Source: Betaproteobacteria bacterium
Lineage (GTDB): Bacteria; Pseudomonadota; Gammaproteobacteria; Burkholderiales; SG8-39
Reading direction: 5' to 3'
Assembly: GCA_016177575.1 (NCBI GenBank)
Contig: JACOVA010000036.1
Location: 1-38,873, forward strand
Length of the DNA stretch: 38,873 bases
The translations under genes and the position numbers were made by a program. Below the pieces are notes generated by a model. That model did not search any database. It was not told where the DNA came from and saw only the letters and a list, made by a program, of their open reading frames with translations. Shown here in pieces: positions 26,807 through 38,270 of the stretch; position 1 is the stretch's first letter, and each line of letters starts with the position of its first letter.

Positions 26807-27724
26807 ATGCTCCGCCAGAGAACCCTGAAATCGCTCGTCCACGCCACCGGCGTGGGCCTGCACACGGGGCGCAAGGTGCGCATGACGCTGCGCCCGGCGC
26901 AGCCCGACACCGGCGTCGTGTTCCGCAGGCTCGATCTCGCCGCGCCGGTCGATCTGCCGGCGCGCGCCGACCTGGTCGGCGAGACGCGCCTGTGCTCGTG
27001 CCTGGTGCGCGGCGAGGTGAAAGTGTTCACCGTGGAGCACCTGATGTCGGCGCTCGCGGGATTGGGGATCGACAACGTCTACGTCGACTTGGACGGCCCC
27101 GAAGTGCCGATCATGGACGGCAGCGCGGCGACGTTCGTGCTGCTCTTGCAGCAGGCAGGCGTGGAGGAGCAGGCCGCCGCGAAGCGTTTCCTGCGGCTCA
27201 AGAAAAGGATCGAGGCCCGCGACGGCGACAAGTGGGCGGTGCTCGAGCCCTATGAGGGCTTCCGGCTCTCCTTCTCGATCGTGTACGACCACCCGGTGAT
27301 CGAGAAGTCGAAGACCTCGCTCAGCGTGGATTTCGCCGAGACCTCGTACCTCAAGGAGGTCGCGCGCGCGCGCACCTACGGCTTCATGCACGACGTCGAG
27401 GACCTGCGCGACTCGGGGCTGGCGCTGGGCGGCGGGCTGGAAAACGCGGTGGTGCTCGACGAGTACCGCGTGCTGAACGCCGAGGGGCTGCGCTTCGGCG
27501 ACGAGTTCATCCGCCACAAGGTGCTCGACGCGATCGGCGACCTGTACCTGCTCGGCAGGCCGCTGCTCGCCGCCTTCAGCGCGCACAAGTCGGGACACGC
27601 GCTCAACAACCGGCTGCTGCGCGAGCTGCTCGCCGATTCGGCGGCCAGCGAAGTGGTCACCTTCGAGCGCGCCGAGGAGGCGCCCGCCGGCGTGGCCGGG
27701 CTGCTGCGCCAGGCTAGCGCTTAA
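26807..27724 (+). CDS. lpxC: UDP-3-O-acyl-N-acetylglucosamine deacetylase LpxC
   Basis: LpxC is the zinc enzyme that performs the committed step of lipid A synthesis, which shows that the organism makes lipopolysaccharide. The 305-residue protein has zinc ligands H78 (TVEHLMSAL), H237 and D241 (HKVLDAIGD), the general acid/base H264 in HKSGHALNN, and the [10 protein letters not shown] segment. Length matches E. coli (305). lpxC normally follows ftsZ directly, but here it is 9.7 kb downstream, next to its own promoter. Its 3' end overlaps the convergent dciA gene by 11 bp. Confidence 0.97.
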   Translation: MLRQRTLKSLVHATGVGLHTGRKVRMTLRPAQPDTGVVFRRLDLAAPVDLPARADLVGETRLCSCLVRGEVKVFTVEHLMSALAGLGIDNVYVDLDGPEVPIMDGSAATFVLLLQQAGVEEQAAAKRFLRLKKRIEARDGDKWAVLEPYEGFRLSFSIVYDHPVIEKSKTSLSVDFAETSYLKEVARARTYGFMHDVEDLRDSGLALGGGLENAVVLDEYRVLNAEGLRFGDEFIRHKVLDAIGDLYLLGRPLLAAFSAHKSGHALNNRLLRELLADSAASEVVTFERAEEAPAGVAGLLRQASA

Positions 27725-28151
27725 ACTGATGATCGAGCAGCGTTTTCAAAGCCCGGCGCGCGGGCGAGTCCGGCAGCCTGCGATACAGCTCGCGCAGGGC
27801 GCTCAGGCCCGCGGGCGAGACGCGCGGATGCACCCGCCGTGTGACTTCCTGCACAGGCGCCGCCTCCGGTTGCACCCTCACGGAAACTGAATTAACCTTT
27901 GCGCCCTGATCTGACAAGAATTTACCAAGGCTCTCGGACAGAAGCTTCAGCTTGGCCGCCGCGGCAGGGGTCGCGGCCAACAACACGAGCCGGCCGTCCC
28001 TGAGGTTCACCGCCCGGATTCTGCGGGCGAGCTCGGGCGGTAGAAAGTCAATGCAAAGCCTGGAAAGCGCGGCAAGCTCGAGCGCTTTCGCGACCACGGG
28101 CTGCAAGCCGATGTCGGTCTGCAGTAGGCGGCCGACGTGGGTGGGGTGCAC
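27714..28151 (-). CDS. dciA: DciA family protein (DUF721)
   Basis: DciA-type proteins help load the replicative helicase DnaB in bacteria lacking DnaC-like loaders. The 145-residue protein has the DUF721 core at about residues 10-95 ([23 protein letters not shown], then [19 protein letters not shown]), with a basic C-terminal tail. The family is weakly conserved; position between lpxC and the M23 peptidase supports the call. The start is GTG at 28151. It is divergent from the M23 gene with 27 bp between the starts, and convergent with lpxC. Confidence 0.8.
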   Translation of the reverse strand: MHPTHVGRLLQTDIGLQPVVAKALELAALSRLCIDFLPPELARRIRAVNLRDGRLVLLAATPAAAAKLKLLSESLGKFLSDQGAKVNSVSVRVQPEAAPVQEVTRRVHPRVSPAGLSALRELYRRLPDSPARRALKTLLDHQFKR

Positions 28152-28178
28152 GGCAAAGGGCGTTCAGAGGGAGGCGAC

Positions 28179-29132
28179 GTGCAGATTATCGTGATCTCCG
28201 ACCGGCTGGCAAAGGCGCGCTCGCTCACGCTCTCGGCGCGCCACATGCTCGCCTCGATCGGGCTCGCGCTGCTCGTGCTGGTGGGCCTGACCGCGGCGCT
28301 GTACTGGCTCAGCCTGCGTTTCGCCGCCGAAGTGAAGATCCCGCTCATCCACCAGCTGGTGCTCGCCGCGCAAAGGGGCGAGACCGAGCGCTCGCGCGAG
28401 TTCATGCAGCAGAACCTGAATGTGATGGCGGTCAGGATCGGCGAGATGCAGGCGCAGCTGACGCGCCTGGACGCCCTCGGCGAGCGGCTCTCGGCGCTGG
28501 CGGGCATGCGTCCGCAGGAGCTCCGCTTGTCCGAAGCGCCGGGCCTGGGCGGCGCGCAGTCGATGACGATTCCGCCGCAGAACCTGACCCTCGAGCAGTT
28601 CAACGAGAAAGTCTCCCTGCTGTCGCGCCAGATGGAGAACCGCACCGATCTGCTCGGCCTGCTCGAGGCGCAGCTGTTCGAGCAGGCGGTGAAGAAGAAG
28701 GCGATGCCGACCATGATGCCCGTCACCGCGCCGTTCAACGCTTCCGGCTTCGGCATGCGCATCGATCCCATCACCGGTCAGCAGGCGATGCACGAGGGCA
28801 TCGATTTCCTCGCCGACACGGGCACGCCGGTGGTCGCGGCCGCAGGCGGCGTGGTGCAGTTCGCGGGCTTTCACCCGCAGTACGGCAACATGATCGACAT
28901 CGACCACGGCAACGACCTGGTGACGCGCTACGCGCACCTGTCGAAGGTGATGGTGAAGGAGGGCGACGTACTGCAGCGCGGCCGGCGCATCGCCGACAGC
29001 GGCAGCACCGGGCGCTCCACCGGGCCGCACCTGCATTTCGAAGTGCGCTTCCGCGGCGCGGCGCAGAACCCGACGCGCTTTCTGCTCGCCAAGAATCCGC
29101 AGGTCCCCGTCGCAAGGGCGAAACCGCAGTAG
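28179..29132 (+). CDS. M23-family peptidase, membrane-anchored
   Basis: This LytM-like zinc metalloprotease or regulator likely acts on periplasmic peptidoglycan cross-links. The 317-residue protein has a short cytoplasmic N-terminus, one membrane helix (about residues 21-43), a coiled-coil-like stretch (about 60-175), and a C-terminal M23 domain with H-EG-I-D in QAMHEGIDFLADTG and the HLHFEVR motif, so the zinc ligands are present and it may be catalytically active. GTG 28179 is chosen because AGGGAGG lies 5 nt upstream; an in-frame start at 28137 would run into dciA. It precedes secA by 79 bp. Confidence 0.88.
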   Translation: MQIIVISDRLAKARSLTLSARHMLASIGLALLVLVGLTAALYWLSLRFAAEVKIPLIHQLVLAAQRGETERSREFMQQNLNVMAVRIGEMQAQLTRLDALGERLSALAGMRPQELRLSEAPGLGGAQSMTIPPQNLTLEQFNEKVSLLSRQMENRTDLLGLLEAQLFEQAVKKKAMPTMMPVTAPFNASGFGMRIDPITGQQAMHEGIDFLADTGTPVVAAAGGVVQFAGFHPQYGNMIDIDHGNDLVTRYAHLSKVMVKEGDVLQRGRRIADSGSTGRSTGPHLHFEVRFRGAAQNPTRFLLAKNPQVPVARAKPQ

Positions 29133-29159
29133 AGCAACGCCGGGGCGCCCTGCCCGGCG

Positions 29160-29168
29160 TGCTAAAAT
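29160..29168 (+). promoter_or_regulatory. Extended -10 promoter for secA
   Basis: TG-C-TAAAAT at 29160-29168 is a good extended -10 element in the 79-bp gap before secA. The predicted start point, about 29175, would give a leader of roughly 35 nt that contains the GC-rich hairpin at 29180-29206. No clear -35 is visible. Confidence 0.5.
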
Positions 29169-29179
29169 CCGCGCTTTTC

Positions 29180-29206
29180 CGGGGGCTTAGCGGGCCCGCG
29201 CCCCCG
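29180..29206 (+). promoter_or_regulatory. GC-rich hairpin just before the secA start codon
   Basis: CGGGGGC (29180-29186) pairs perfectly with GCCCCCG (29200-29206) across a 13-nt loop that itself contains GCGGGCCCGC. The stem ends 5 nt before the secA ATG, where a ribosome-binding site would be expected, and no Shine-Dalgarno sequence is visible. It could limit translation of secA or act as a weak terminator of the upstream gene. Confidence 0.5.
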
Positions 29207-29211
29207 AACTC

Positions 29212-31967
<2,756 letters not shown>

Positions 31968-31968
<1 letters not shown>

Positions 31969-33164
31969 TGGCGGTGAACCTGCCGCCGCCCGATCCCGCG
32001 CAGCTCCACCCCGTGCGCGGCGTGGAGCTGGGGGTCGCGATGGCGGGAATTAGGAAGCCGGACCGCAAGGACCTGCTGGTGGTGCGCCTTGCGCCCGGGG
32101 CCGCGGTCGCCGGAGTGTTCACGCAGAACCGCTTCTGCGCCGCCCCGGTGACGCTCGCGAAGAAGCACCTGAAGAACCCGGTGAGAGCGTTGATCGTGAA
32201 TACCGGCAATGCCAATGCAGGGACCGGGAAGGAGGGTCTGAAGAGAGCCTTTTCGGTGTGTCGAGCCCTGGGAAAGGCGATCGATGCGAAACCCTCTCAA
32301 ATTCTCCCTTTCTCTACCGGAGTCATCATGGAGCAGCTTCCGGCCGAGAAGCTGATCGCCGCGCTTCCTGCTCTCCGCGACGCCGACTGGCTGGAAGCGG
32401 CCGAGGCGATCATGACCACCGATACCGTGCCCAAGGCGTTTTCGCGCAGGGTCAGGCTCTCGGGCGGTGAGGCGGTCGTTACCGGCATTGCCAAGGGCGC
32501 AGGGATGATCCGGCCCGATATGGCGACCCTGCTGGCGTTCATCGCGACCGACGCCAAGGTATTGCCGGCGATACTGCATCGGATGGTCAAGGCGACCGCC
32601 GCCGCGTCGTTCAATTGCATCACTGTGGACGGCGATACTTCGACCAACGATTGCTTTGTCCTGATTGCGACGGGAAAGGGACCTGCCGTTTCCTCCCGGA
32701 AAGACCTTCTTCAACTGGAAAGGGCAGTCCTCGAAATAACACAGCTACTTGCCCAAGCCCTGGTGCGCGACGGCGAGGGCGCGACCAAGTTCGTCACCGT
32801 CCGGATCGAGCGTGGCCGCAGCGCGGCCGAATGCCGCAGGGTCGCCTACGCGGTCGCGCACTCGCCGCTCGTGAAGACCGCTTTCTTCGCCTCGGACCCC
32901 AACCTCGGTCGCATCCTCGCCGCGATCGGCAACGCAGGCGTGAAGCTCGAGACTGAGCGGGTGGACCTTTACCTCGACGGCGTTTGCGTGGTCAGGAAAG
33001 GCGGAAGAGACCCTTCCTACCTCGAGTCCGAGGCCGTCACGGCAATGAAAAAGCCCGAGTTCACCGTGCGGGCCGTCCTCAACCGCGGCAAGGCGGCGGC
33101 GACCGTATGGACTTGCGACCTGTCGTTCGACTACGTGAAAATCAACGCCGAATACCGCACATGA
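31968..33164 (+). CDS. argJ: Bifunctional glutamate N-acetyltransferase/amino-acid acetyltransferase ArgJ
   Basis: ArgJ transfers the acetyl group from N-acetylornithine to glutamate, recycling acetyl in arginine synthesis. The precursor self-cleaves into two chains before a catalytic threonine. The 398-residue protein has the [11 protein letters not shown] and [12 protein letters not shown] motifs and the cleavage region [16 protein letters not shown], where the conserved Ala-Thr junction is intact. The usual Asn after Pro is Asp here. Downstream are [19 protein letters not shown] and [12 protein letters not shown]. The ATG shares a base with the secA stop, so the genes are coupled. Bases 32200-32345 and 32640-32760 use AT-richer codons. 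Confidence 0.95.
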
Positions 33165-34027
33165 GCAAGGAACTGGAGAGAATCCTCGGGCGGCTCGAGC
33201 AGCTGCTGCCCGCGCCGCCGCCGCCCACCGACTGGCGGGCGAGCATCGCCTTCCGCTGGCGCAGGGGTGGAGGAGGAAGAAGCGGCGGCAGCGGCTGGCT
33301 GCAGCCGGTGCGCCACGTGCACCGCATGCGGCTCTCCGACCTGCAGGGCATCGGCGCGCAGATCGCCAGGGTCGAGCAGAACACGCGCCAGTTCCTCGCT
33401 GGCCGGCCGGCGAACAACGTGCTGCTCACCGGCGCGCGCGGCACCGGCAAGAGCTCGATCGTCAAGGGGCTGCTCAACAAGTACCGGAAACAGGGTCTGC
33501 GCCTGATCGAGGTGGAGAAGAGCGACCTGGTCGACCTGCCCTTCATCGTCGACTGCGTCGCCGCGCGGCCCGAGCGCTTCCTCGTGTTCTGCGACGACCT
33601 GAGCTTTCACGGCGCCGAGGAAGGCTACATCGCGCTCAAGGTGGCGCTCGATGGCTCGATCTCGACCACCTCGGAGAACCTGCTCATCTACGCCACCTCC
33701 AACCGCCGTCACCTGATGCCGGAGTACATGGCCGAGAACCTCGAGACCAAGTACGTCGGCGACGAGATCCACCCGGGCGAGACGGTCGAGGAGAAGATCT
33801 CGCTCTCGGAGCGTTTCGGCCTGTGGGTGTCGTTCTATCCCTTCGACCAGGATGAATACCTGCTCATCGTGGCGCACTGGTTGAAATGTTTTGCTTGCAG
33901 TTCAAGAGCCATTCAAGATTCAAAGGAAGAGGCGCTGCAATGGTCGCTGCAGCGCGGCTCGCGCAGCGGCCGCGTCGCCCACCAGTTCGCAAGGGATTGG
34001 GCGGGCAGGCACGCGAAGAAGAAGTAG
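33161..34027 (+). CDS. DUF815-family AAA ATPase
   Basis: The 288-residue protein belongs to a conserved but poorly characterised ATP-binding family (DUF815) that commonly sits next to argJ and a Nudix gene in Betaproteobacteria. It has a P-loop GARGTGKSS (about residues 90-98), a Walker B-like [22 protein letters not shown] as a sensor-1 region, and a conserved C-terminal [13 protein letters not shown] Gly-rich basic patch ([13 protein letters not shown]) lies near residue 35. ATG 33161 overlaps the argJ stop. A markedly AT-rich stretch, 33885-33935, encodes the variable segment [18 protein letters not shown]. Confidence 0.88.
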   Translation: MSKELERILGRLEQLLPAPPPPTDWRASIAFRWRRGGGGRSGGSGWLQPVRHVHRMRLSDLQGIGAQIARVEQNTRQFLAGRPANNVLLTGARGTGKSSIVKGLLNKYRKQGLRLIEVEKSDLVDLPFIVDCVAARPERFLVFCDDLSFHGAEEGYIALKVALDGSISTTSENLLIYATSNRRHLMPEYMAENLETKYVGDEIHPGETVEEKISLSERFGLWVSFYPFDQDEYLLIVAHWLKCFACSSRAIQDSKEEALQWSLQRGSRSGRVAHQFARDWAGRHAKKK

Positions 34028-34029
34028 CG

Positions 34030-34932
34030 GTGCTCGAGGTCGCGGCGGCCGTGATCGAGCGCGCCGACGGCGCGTTCCTGCTGGCGCAGCGGCCCGCGGG
34101 CAAGGTCTACGCAGGCTGGTGGGAGTTCCCCGGCGGCAAGCTGCACGCGGGCGAGAGCGCGGCCGAGGCGCTCGGGCGCGAACTGCACGAGGAGCTCGGC
34201 ATCGACGTGGGCCGCGCCTATCCGTGGATCACCCGCGTGCACGTCTACGAGCACGCGACCGTAATGCTGCATTTCTTCCGCATCGTCGAATGGTCGGGCG
34301 AGCCGAAGTCCAGGGAAGGCCAGGCGTTCGTCTGGCAGCGGCTGGATGCGCCGATCGCCGAGCCGATGCTGCCCGCCAACGGGCCGGTACTCGCGTCGCT
34401 CGCGTTGCCGCTCGAATACGCGATCACCGATGCGCAGAACTTGGGCACGGCGGAGCAACTCGCGCGCGTCGAGGCGCGGATGAAGGGCGGCCTGCGCCTG
34501 ATACAGGTGCGCGACAAGGACAACTGGGAGCGCGCGCGGCTGATCTACGTCGTTACCAGCATGGCGAGACAATATGGCGCCAAGGTTCTCGTCAACGGCG
34601 GCCCCGCGGTCGACGGCATCCATTTCACCGCCGAGCAGCTGATGACACTGCGTGCCCGGCCGAAGGGCGAACTAGTTGCCGCGTCCTGCCACACCGGACA
34701 GGAGCTGGGCCACGCCATGGCCATCGGGCTGGATTTCGTCGTGCTCGGCCCCGTCAAGGCGACGCCGTCGCATCGCGGCGCGCCGCTGCTCGGCTGGGAC
34801 GGCTTCAGGCGCATTGCCGAAGGCGCCTCGATCCCTGTTTACGCGATTGGCGGCCTGCGCCCGGTGGACCTGAACGACGCCAGGCGCGCGGGCGCGCACG
34901 GCCTGGCGATGATCTCGGGCAGCTGGAGCTGA
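34030..34932 (+). CDS. Nudix hydrolase fused to a ThiE-like domain
   Basis: The N-terminal half is a MutT-type Nudix hydrolase expected to clear oxidised nucleoside triphosphates such as 8-oxo-dGTP. The complete Nudix box is GKLHAGE-x7-RELHEELGI, preceded by VYAGWWEFPGG. The C-terminal half resembles thiamine-phosphate synthase (RLIQVRDKDN, AASCHTGQELGHA, FVVLGPVKATPSH, VYAIGGL). The phosphate/substrate loop VNGGPAVDGIHF looks shortened and lacks the usual NDR-type acid, so thiamine synthesis is doubtful. This fusion is a known arrangement in Proteobacteria. The GTG at 34030 follows the ATPase stop by 2 nt and gives the usual MutT N-terminus; earlier in-frame starts lie inside the ATPase gene. 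Confidence 0.85.
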   Translation: MLEVAAAVIERADGAFLLAQRPAGKVYAGWWEFPGGKLHAGESAAEALGRELHEELGIDVGRAYPWITRVHVYEHATVMLHFFRIVEWSGEPKSREGQAFVWQRLDAPIAEPMLPANGPVLASLALPLEYAITDAQNLGTAEQLARVEARMKGGLRLIQVRDKDNWERARLIYVVTSMARQYGAKVLVNGGPAVDGIHFTAEQLMTLRARPKGELVAASCHTGQELGHAMAIGLDFVVLGPVKATPSHRGAPLLGWDGFRRIAEGASIPVYAIGGLRPVDLNDARRAGAHGLAMISGSWS

Positions 34933-34933
34933 A

Positions 34934-35731
34934 TCATCCGGCGATCAGCTCGATCGGGTGGGGCTGGCGGATGCCGAAGCCCTGCGCGTAGGCCACCCCC
35001 AGCGCCTTCAGGCGGGTCAGGATGTCCTGGTCCTCGACCATCTCGGCGATGACCCGGAAGCCCATCACCTCGCCGACGCGCAGTATCGCCCTCAGCTTGG
35101 ACTCCGCAGCAGGATTGACGAGGAGCCTGCGCACGATCACGCCATCGATCTTGACGAAATCGGCCTGCAGGCGCTTGAGCGGGGCGAAGGTCGCCGAGCG
35201 GCGCCCGAATCCACCCACCGCCACGCCACAGCCGACCGCGCGGATCGCGGTCGCGAAGCGCACCGCCGCCTCGAGGCGCGCCAAGGTGTCCGACTCGCTG
35301 ATCTCGAACAGCAGCGCCGTGCCGGGCACCCCGGCGGATACCAGTTCCAACGCGACCGCCTTGGGAAACGCGGCATCGTCGATGGTCTGGCTGGAAAGGT
35401 TGATCGAAAAGCGCGGAATCCGGATCCCGCGCGCGAGGTGCCCCACCACCTTGCGCACCACCCAGCGGTCCAGATCGGGCATCAGGCGGTAGTGCTCGAA
35501 CACCGGCAGGAACTCCCCCGGCGGCAGCATCGCCTTTTCCTCCTCGTGCAGCCGTACCAGCACTTCGGCGATCGGGAAGCGGACCGCTCCGGAGAGCGCG
35601 GCGATCGGCTGGCAGTAGAGCGCCAGCTCGTCCTTGGCGAGCGCAATGCGCAGGCGCTCGGCCGGCTCGACCCAGCCGGCAAGCTGGTGGTCCATCTTCT
35701 GCAGCAGCGGATCGACGTCCTTCGCGCTCAC
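34934..35731 (-). CDS. Degenerate EAL-domain protein
   Basis: The 265-residue protein has an EAL (c-di-GMP phosphodiesterase) fold but altered catalytic sites. The EAL motif reads E56-V57-L58. N111 (SINLSS), E143 (FEISES), K194 (VKIDG), E230 and Q250 are kept, but the DDFG metal-binding motif is G173-G174-F-G. Without the paired aspartates, two-metal catalysis is unlikely. It may bind c-di-GMP or act as a protein-interaction module. No membrane segment or other domain is seen. The GTG start at 35731 overlaps the yacG stop (GTGA), and the gene ends one base from the convergent Nudix gene. Longer in-frame reading upstream is the shadow of yacG. Confidence 0.85.
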   Translation of the reverse strand: MSAKDVDPLLQKMDHQLAGWVEPAERLRIALAKDELALYCQPIAALSGAVRFPIAEVLVRLHEEEKAMLPPGEFLPVFEHYRLMPDLDRWVVRKVVGHLARGIRIPRFSINLSSQTIDDAAFPKAVALELVSAGVPGTALLFEISESDTLARLEAAVRFATAIRAVGCGVAVGGFGRRSATFAPLKRLQADFVKIDGVIVRRLLVNPAAESKLRAILRVGEVMGFRVIAEMVEDQDILTRLKALGVAYAQGFGIRQPHPIELIAG

Positions 35732-35925
35732 TCCGTTGCATCCGGTTCGTGCTCGAGATCGTTTTCGCCAGGCCCCGCGACGCGATAGCTTTCCGAAGCC
35801 CAGGCACCGAGGTCGATCTGCTTGCAGCGCTCGCTGCAGAACGGGCGCCACGGATTTGCGGGCGCGAACGGCGCTTGCGCCCCGCAGCGCGGGCAGGGGA
35901 CCGTCTTAGCGGGAGCGGCAGTCAA
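35728..35925 (-). CDS. yacG: DNA gyrase inhibitor YacG
   Basis: YacG is a small zinc protein that binds GyrB and inhibits gyrase in E. coli. The 65-residue protein has the four zinc cysteines in CPRCG (residues 11-15) and [17 protein letters not shown] (about 29-45), followed by the characteristic acidic tail. The start is TTG at 35925, supported by GAGG about 5 nt upstream on the minus strand, 6 nt after the zapD stop. It lies between zapD and the EAL gene. Confidence 0.92.
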   Translation of the reverse strand: MTAAPAKTVPCPRCGAQAPFAPANPWRPFCSERCKQIDLGAWASESYRVAGPGENDLEHEPDATE

Positions 35926-35931
35926 GCTGCC

Positions 35932-36690
35932 TCAGAGGTTGCAGAACGTCAGCTCGAAGCCGACGTCCCAGTCGGCGGTCTTGGCGCGCGCCTCCTCGCC
36001 GTTCTGGGCCAGGAAGCGGATGTTGAGCACGTACTTGTTGGCGCTGATCTCGGGCACGCAGGGCAGAGCGGGCTCCAGGCGCACGCGCAGCATCTGCGCG
36101 GTCTTGCCGCCGAGCATCTGCTGGAAGGTGCCGAGCGGGGCCGCCAGGCTCTGCGGCTTGCCCGACTCGCGCAGGATGCGCAGGATGATCGCCGTGCCGT
36201 CGCGCAGCGGGTAGAGCGGGCTGGTCCAGGCGGCGAGCTGGCCGATGCGCTCCTCGGCCGGCCGGTGCAGCCAGTAGTGGTAGGAGGGCAGGTCGAACTC
36301 GCAGGCGCCACCGGGAATCCCGGTGCGCTGCTTGATCGACATCAGCCATTCGTTCTCGCGCAGGTACTGGCCGATCCTGCCGGTCATGGAGAACAGCGCC
36401 GCCGCCGCCTGCTCGATGTCGCGCAGCACCCCGGCGAGCGCCTCCTCGGAGATCTCGGGGTTGTTGCGGAACGACAGCAGGACCTGCTTCTGGCGCTCGA
36501 GCTCCTGCAGCAGATCGGACTTGAGGTCGGCACGGCCGGCGACCTCGAGGATCTCGAACAAGGTCAGCAGCGCGACATGGTGGTCGAGCGGGTCGGTGCG
36601 CGCGATGAAATGGCGCGAGCGCTCGAACAGGTCCTCCAAGCGCAGCAGCGTCCGGATGCGCTCGTTGAGCGGGTACTCATACGTGATCAC
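35932..36690 (-). CDS. zapD: Cell division protein ZapD
   Basis: ZapD (YacF, DUF1342) binds the C-terminal peptide of FtsZ and bundles filaments, supporting Z-ring assembly. The 252-residue protein has the family N-terminus YEYPLNERIRTLLRLEDLF, a helical domain, the SFRNNPEISEEAL segment and a beta-rich C-terminal domain with GACEFDLPSYHYWLHRP and MLRVRLEPALPCVPEISANKY. Length matches E. coli (247). The start is GTG at 36690. It is the functional partner of ftsZ elsewhere in this window. A 74-bp gap separates it from coaE. Confidence 0.94.
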   Translation of the reverse strand: MITYEYPLNERIRTLLRLEDLFERSRHFIARTDPLDHHVALLTLFEILEVAGRADLKSDLLQELERQKQVLLSFRNNPEISEEALAGVLRDIEQAAAALFSMTGRIGQYLRENEWLMSIKQRTGIPGGACEFDLPSYHYWLHRPAEERIGQLAAWTSPLYPLRDGTAIILRILRESGKPQSLAAPLGTFQQMLGGKTAQMLRVRLEPALPCVPEISANKYVLNIRFLAQNGEEARAKTADWDVGFELTFCNL

Positions 36691-36764
36691 GGCCAGCCGC
36701 GCCTCGCCGAGGGGCGAAAATGCCCGGATTCTGAGTGATTTAGGCGCTCAACACAAATTGACTT

Positions 36765-37367
36765 CTAGGCTGCGGCGAGCCGGAGGTAGCTCTGATGGAG
36801 CTCGCGGACACGATGCTGCAGTGCCGCAATCGGGCCTGAATTGTCGATCACGTCGTCCGCTGCGGCAAGCCTTGTTTGCCTCTGGATCTGAGCGTCTATG
36901 ATGCGCCGGACCTCGGATTCCGAAAGACCGCTGCGCTGCCGCGTGCGCGCCATCTGGAGCGCCTCCGGGCAGTCGACCACCAGCACCCGGCCGACCCGCG
37001 CGCGATAGTCGGAGGACTCGAGCAGCAGCGGCACCACCTGCACCACGTAGGGGCCGGGCGCCGCCGCGGTGCGCCGCTCGACCTCGGCGCGGATGAGCGG
37101 GTGCAGGAGCGATTCCAGGCGCTTTTTCTCGCCCGCGTCGCCAAAGACCCGCTCGCGCATGCGCTTGCGGTCCATGGCACCCGAGGGGAGGACGAACTCG
37201 GCCCCGAACAGCCGCTTCACCTCGGCGACCGCGGCGCCGCCCGGGCCGGTCAGCTCGTGGGCGATGGCGTCGGTGTCGATGACCGTGGCGCCGAGGCGCG
37301 CGAACTCCTCCGCGGCCGCGCTCTTGCCGCTGCCGATGCCGCCCGTGAGGCCGACCACCAGCTTCAT
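36765..37367 (-). CDS. coaE: Dephospho-CoA kinase
   Basis: CoaE phosphorylates dephospho-CoA at the 3'-ribose hydroxyl, the last step of coenzyme A synthesis. The 200-residue protein has the P-loop VGLTGGIGSGKSAAA (K15), the substrate region ATVIDTDAIAHELTGPGG, MRERVFGD, LLLESSDYRARV and a lid segment with RQRSGLSESEVRRIIDAQ. Length is typical. The ATG at 37367 overlaps the pilD stop (ATGA). The upstream continuation of the same frame is the shadow of pilD. Confidence 0.95.
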   Translation of the reverse strand: MKLVVGLTGGIGSGKSAAAEEFARLGATVIDTDAIAHELTGPGGAAVAEVKRLFGAEFVLPSGAMDRKRMRERVFGDAGEKKRLESLLHPLIRAEVERRTAAAPGPYVVQVVPLLLESSDYRARVGRVLVVDCPEALQMARTRQRSGLSESEVRRIIDAQIQRQTRLAAADDVIDNSGPIAALQHRVRELHQSYLRLAAA

Positions 37368-38248
37368 CCGAACATTCGCAGCGCCGGAACCAGGTCCATG
37401 ATCGGGCGGCCGAGCAGCATGGCGGCGATGCCCGCGACGGCGATGTAAGGCCCGAAATGGAACTTGAAGCCGCCGTCCCAGCCGCCGCGTGCGGCGAGCA
37501 TCTGGGCGATGCCGAACGCGAGGCCGACGACCGAGGACATGAGGATGACGAGCGGCAGCAGCTTCCAGCCGAGAAAGGCGCCGACGGCGGCGTTCATCTT
37601 GAAGTCGCCGTAGCCCATGCCTTCCTTGCCCGTGGCGAGCCTGAATCCCCAGTACACCAGCCAGAGCGCGAGGTATCCGGCCGCGGCCCCGATCACGGCA
37701 TCGAACAGCGGCGCGTAGGTGCCGAAGGCGTTGAGCAGCAGCCCGGCCCATATGAGCGGCAATGTGATGTCGTCGGGCAGATAGCCGGTCGCCTGGTCGA
37801 TGAAGGCGAGGGCGATCGTGCACCAGATGAAAAGCGCGCCGCCGAGGGCGGCGATGCCGAAGCCGAAATGCCATGCCGACCAGGCCGCCCCGAAACCCGC
37901 GAGCAGCTCGACGGCGGGATACCTGAGGCTGATTCGCGCCCCGCAATTCGCGCATTTTCCCTTGAGCAAAAGCCAGCTGAAGACGGGAACGTTGTGCCAG
38001 GCCCTGATCGCCGCGCCGCAACTGGGGCAGCGCGAGCGCGGCGAGATCAGGTTGTAGCGCTGCTCCGGTGGCGCGCCGCCCGGCGTGTCGCGTCCCATGA
38101 GCTCGGCACATTCGGCGCGCCAGGCGCGCTCCATCATGACGGGAAGGCGATGGATGACGACGTTCAGGAACGAGCCGACGCACAGCCCCAGGGCAAGCGC
38201 CGCCCAGGGAAACACCGCGGGCTGGGTAAGCCAGCCCAGTTCCTGCAT
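37364..38248 (-). CDS. pilD: Type IV prepilin peptidase PilD
   Basis: PilD cleaves the leader of type IV pilins and type II pseudopilins and methylates the new N-terminus. The 294-residue membrane protein has an N-terminal CVGSFLNVVIHRLP motif and a cytoplasmic loop with two cysteine pairs, C74-PS-C77 and C99-AN-C102. Two catalytic aspartates of the GxGD family follow, D151 (FIDQATGYLPDD) and D215 (GMGYGDFK). About eight membrane helices are visible. Its presence beside pilC indicates a type IV pilus or type II secretion system. ATG 38248 lies 22 bp after the pilC stop. Confidence 0.95.
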   Translation of the reverse strand: MQELGWLTQPAVFPWAALALGLCVGSFLNVVIHRLPVMMERAWRAECAELMGRDTPGGAPPEQRYNLISPRSRCPSCGAAIRAWHNVPVFSWLLLKGKCANCGARISLRYPAVELLAGFGAAWSAWHFGFGIAALGGALFIWCTIALAFIDQATGYLPDDITLPLIWAGLLLNAFGTYAPLFDAVIGAAAGYLALWLVYWGFRLATGKEGMGYGDFKMNAAVGAFLGWKLLPLVILMSSVVGLAFGIAQMLAARGGWDGGFKFHFGPYIAVAGIAAMLLGRPIMDLVPALRMFG

Positions 38249-38270
38249 GCGCTGCTCTGCTTCGACCCGG

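Noticed and set aside
33886-34029. Earlier start for the Nudix-ThiE gene
   Set aside because: Upstream in-frame starts would overlap over 80 nt of the DUF815 gene and add sequence with no Nudix similarity. The GTG at 34030 gives the expected N-terminus.
36691-36764. Terminator between coaE and zapD
   Set aside because: Only a 4-bp TGAG/CTCA pairing is visible, with no T-run, which is too weak to call.
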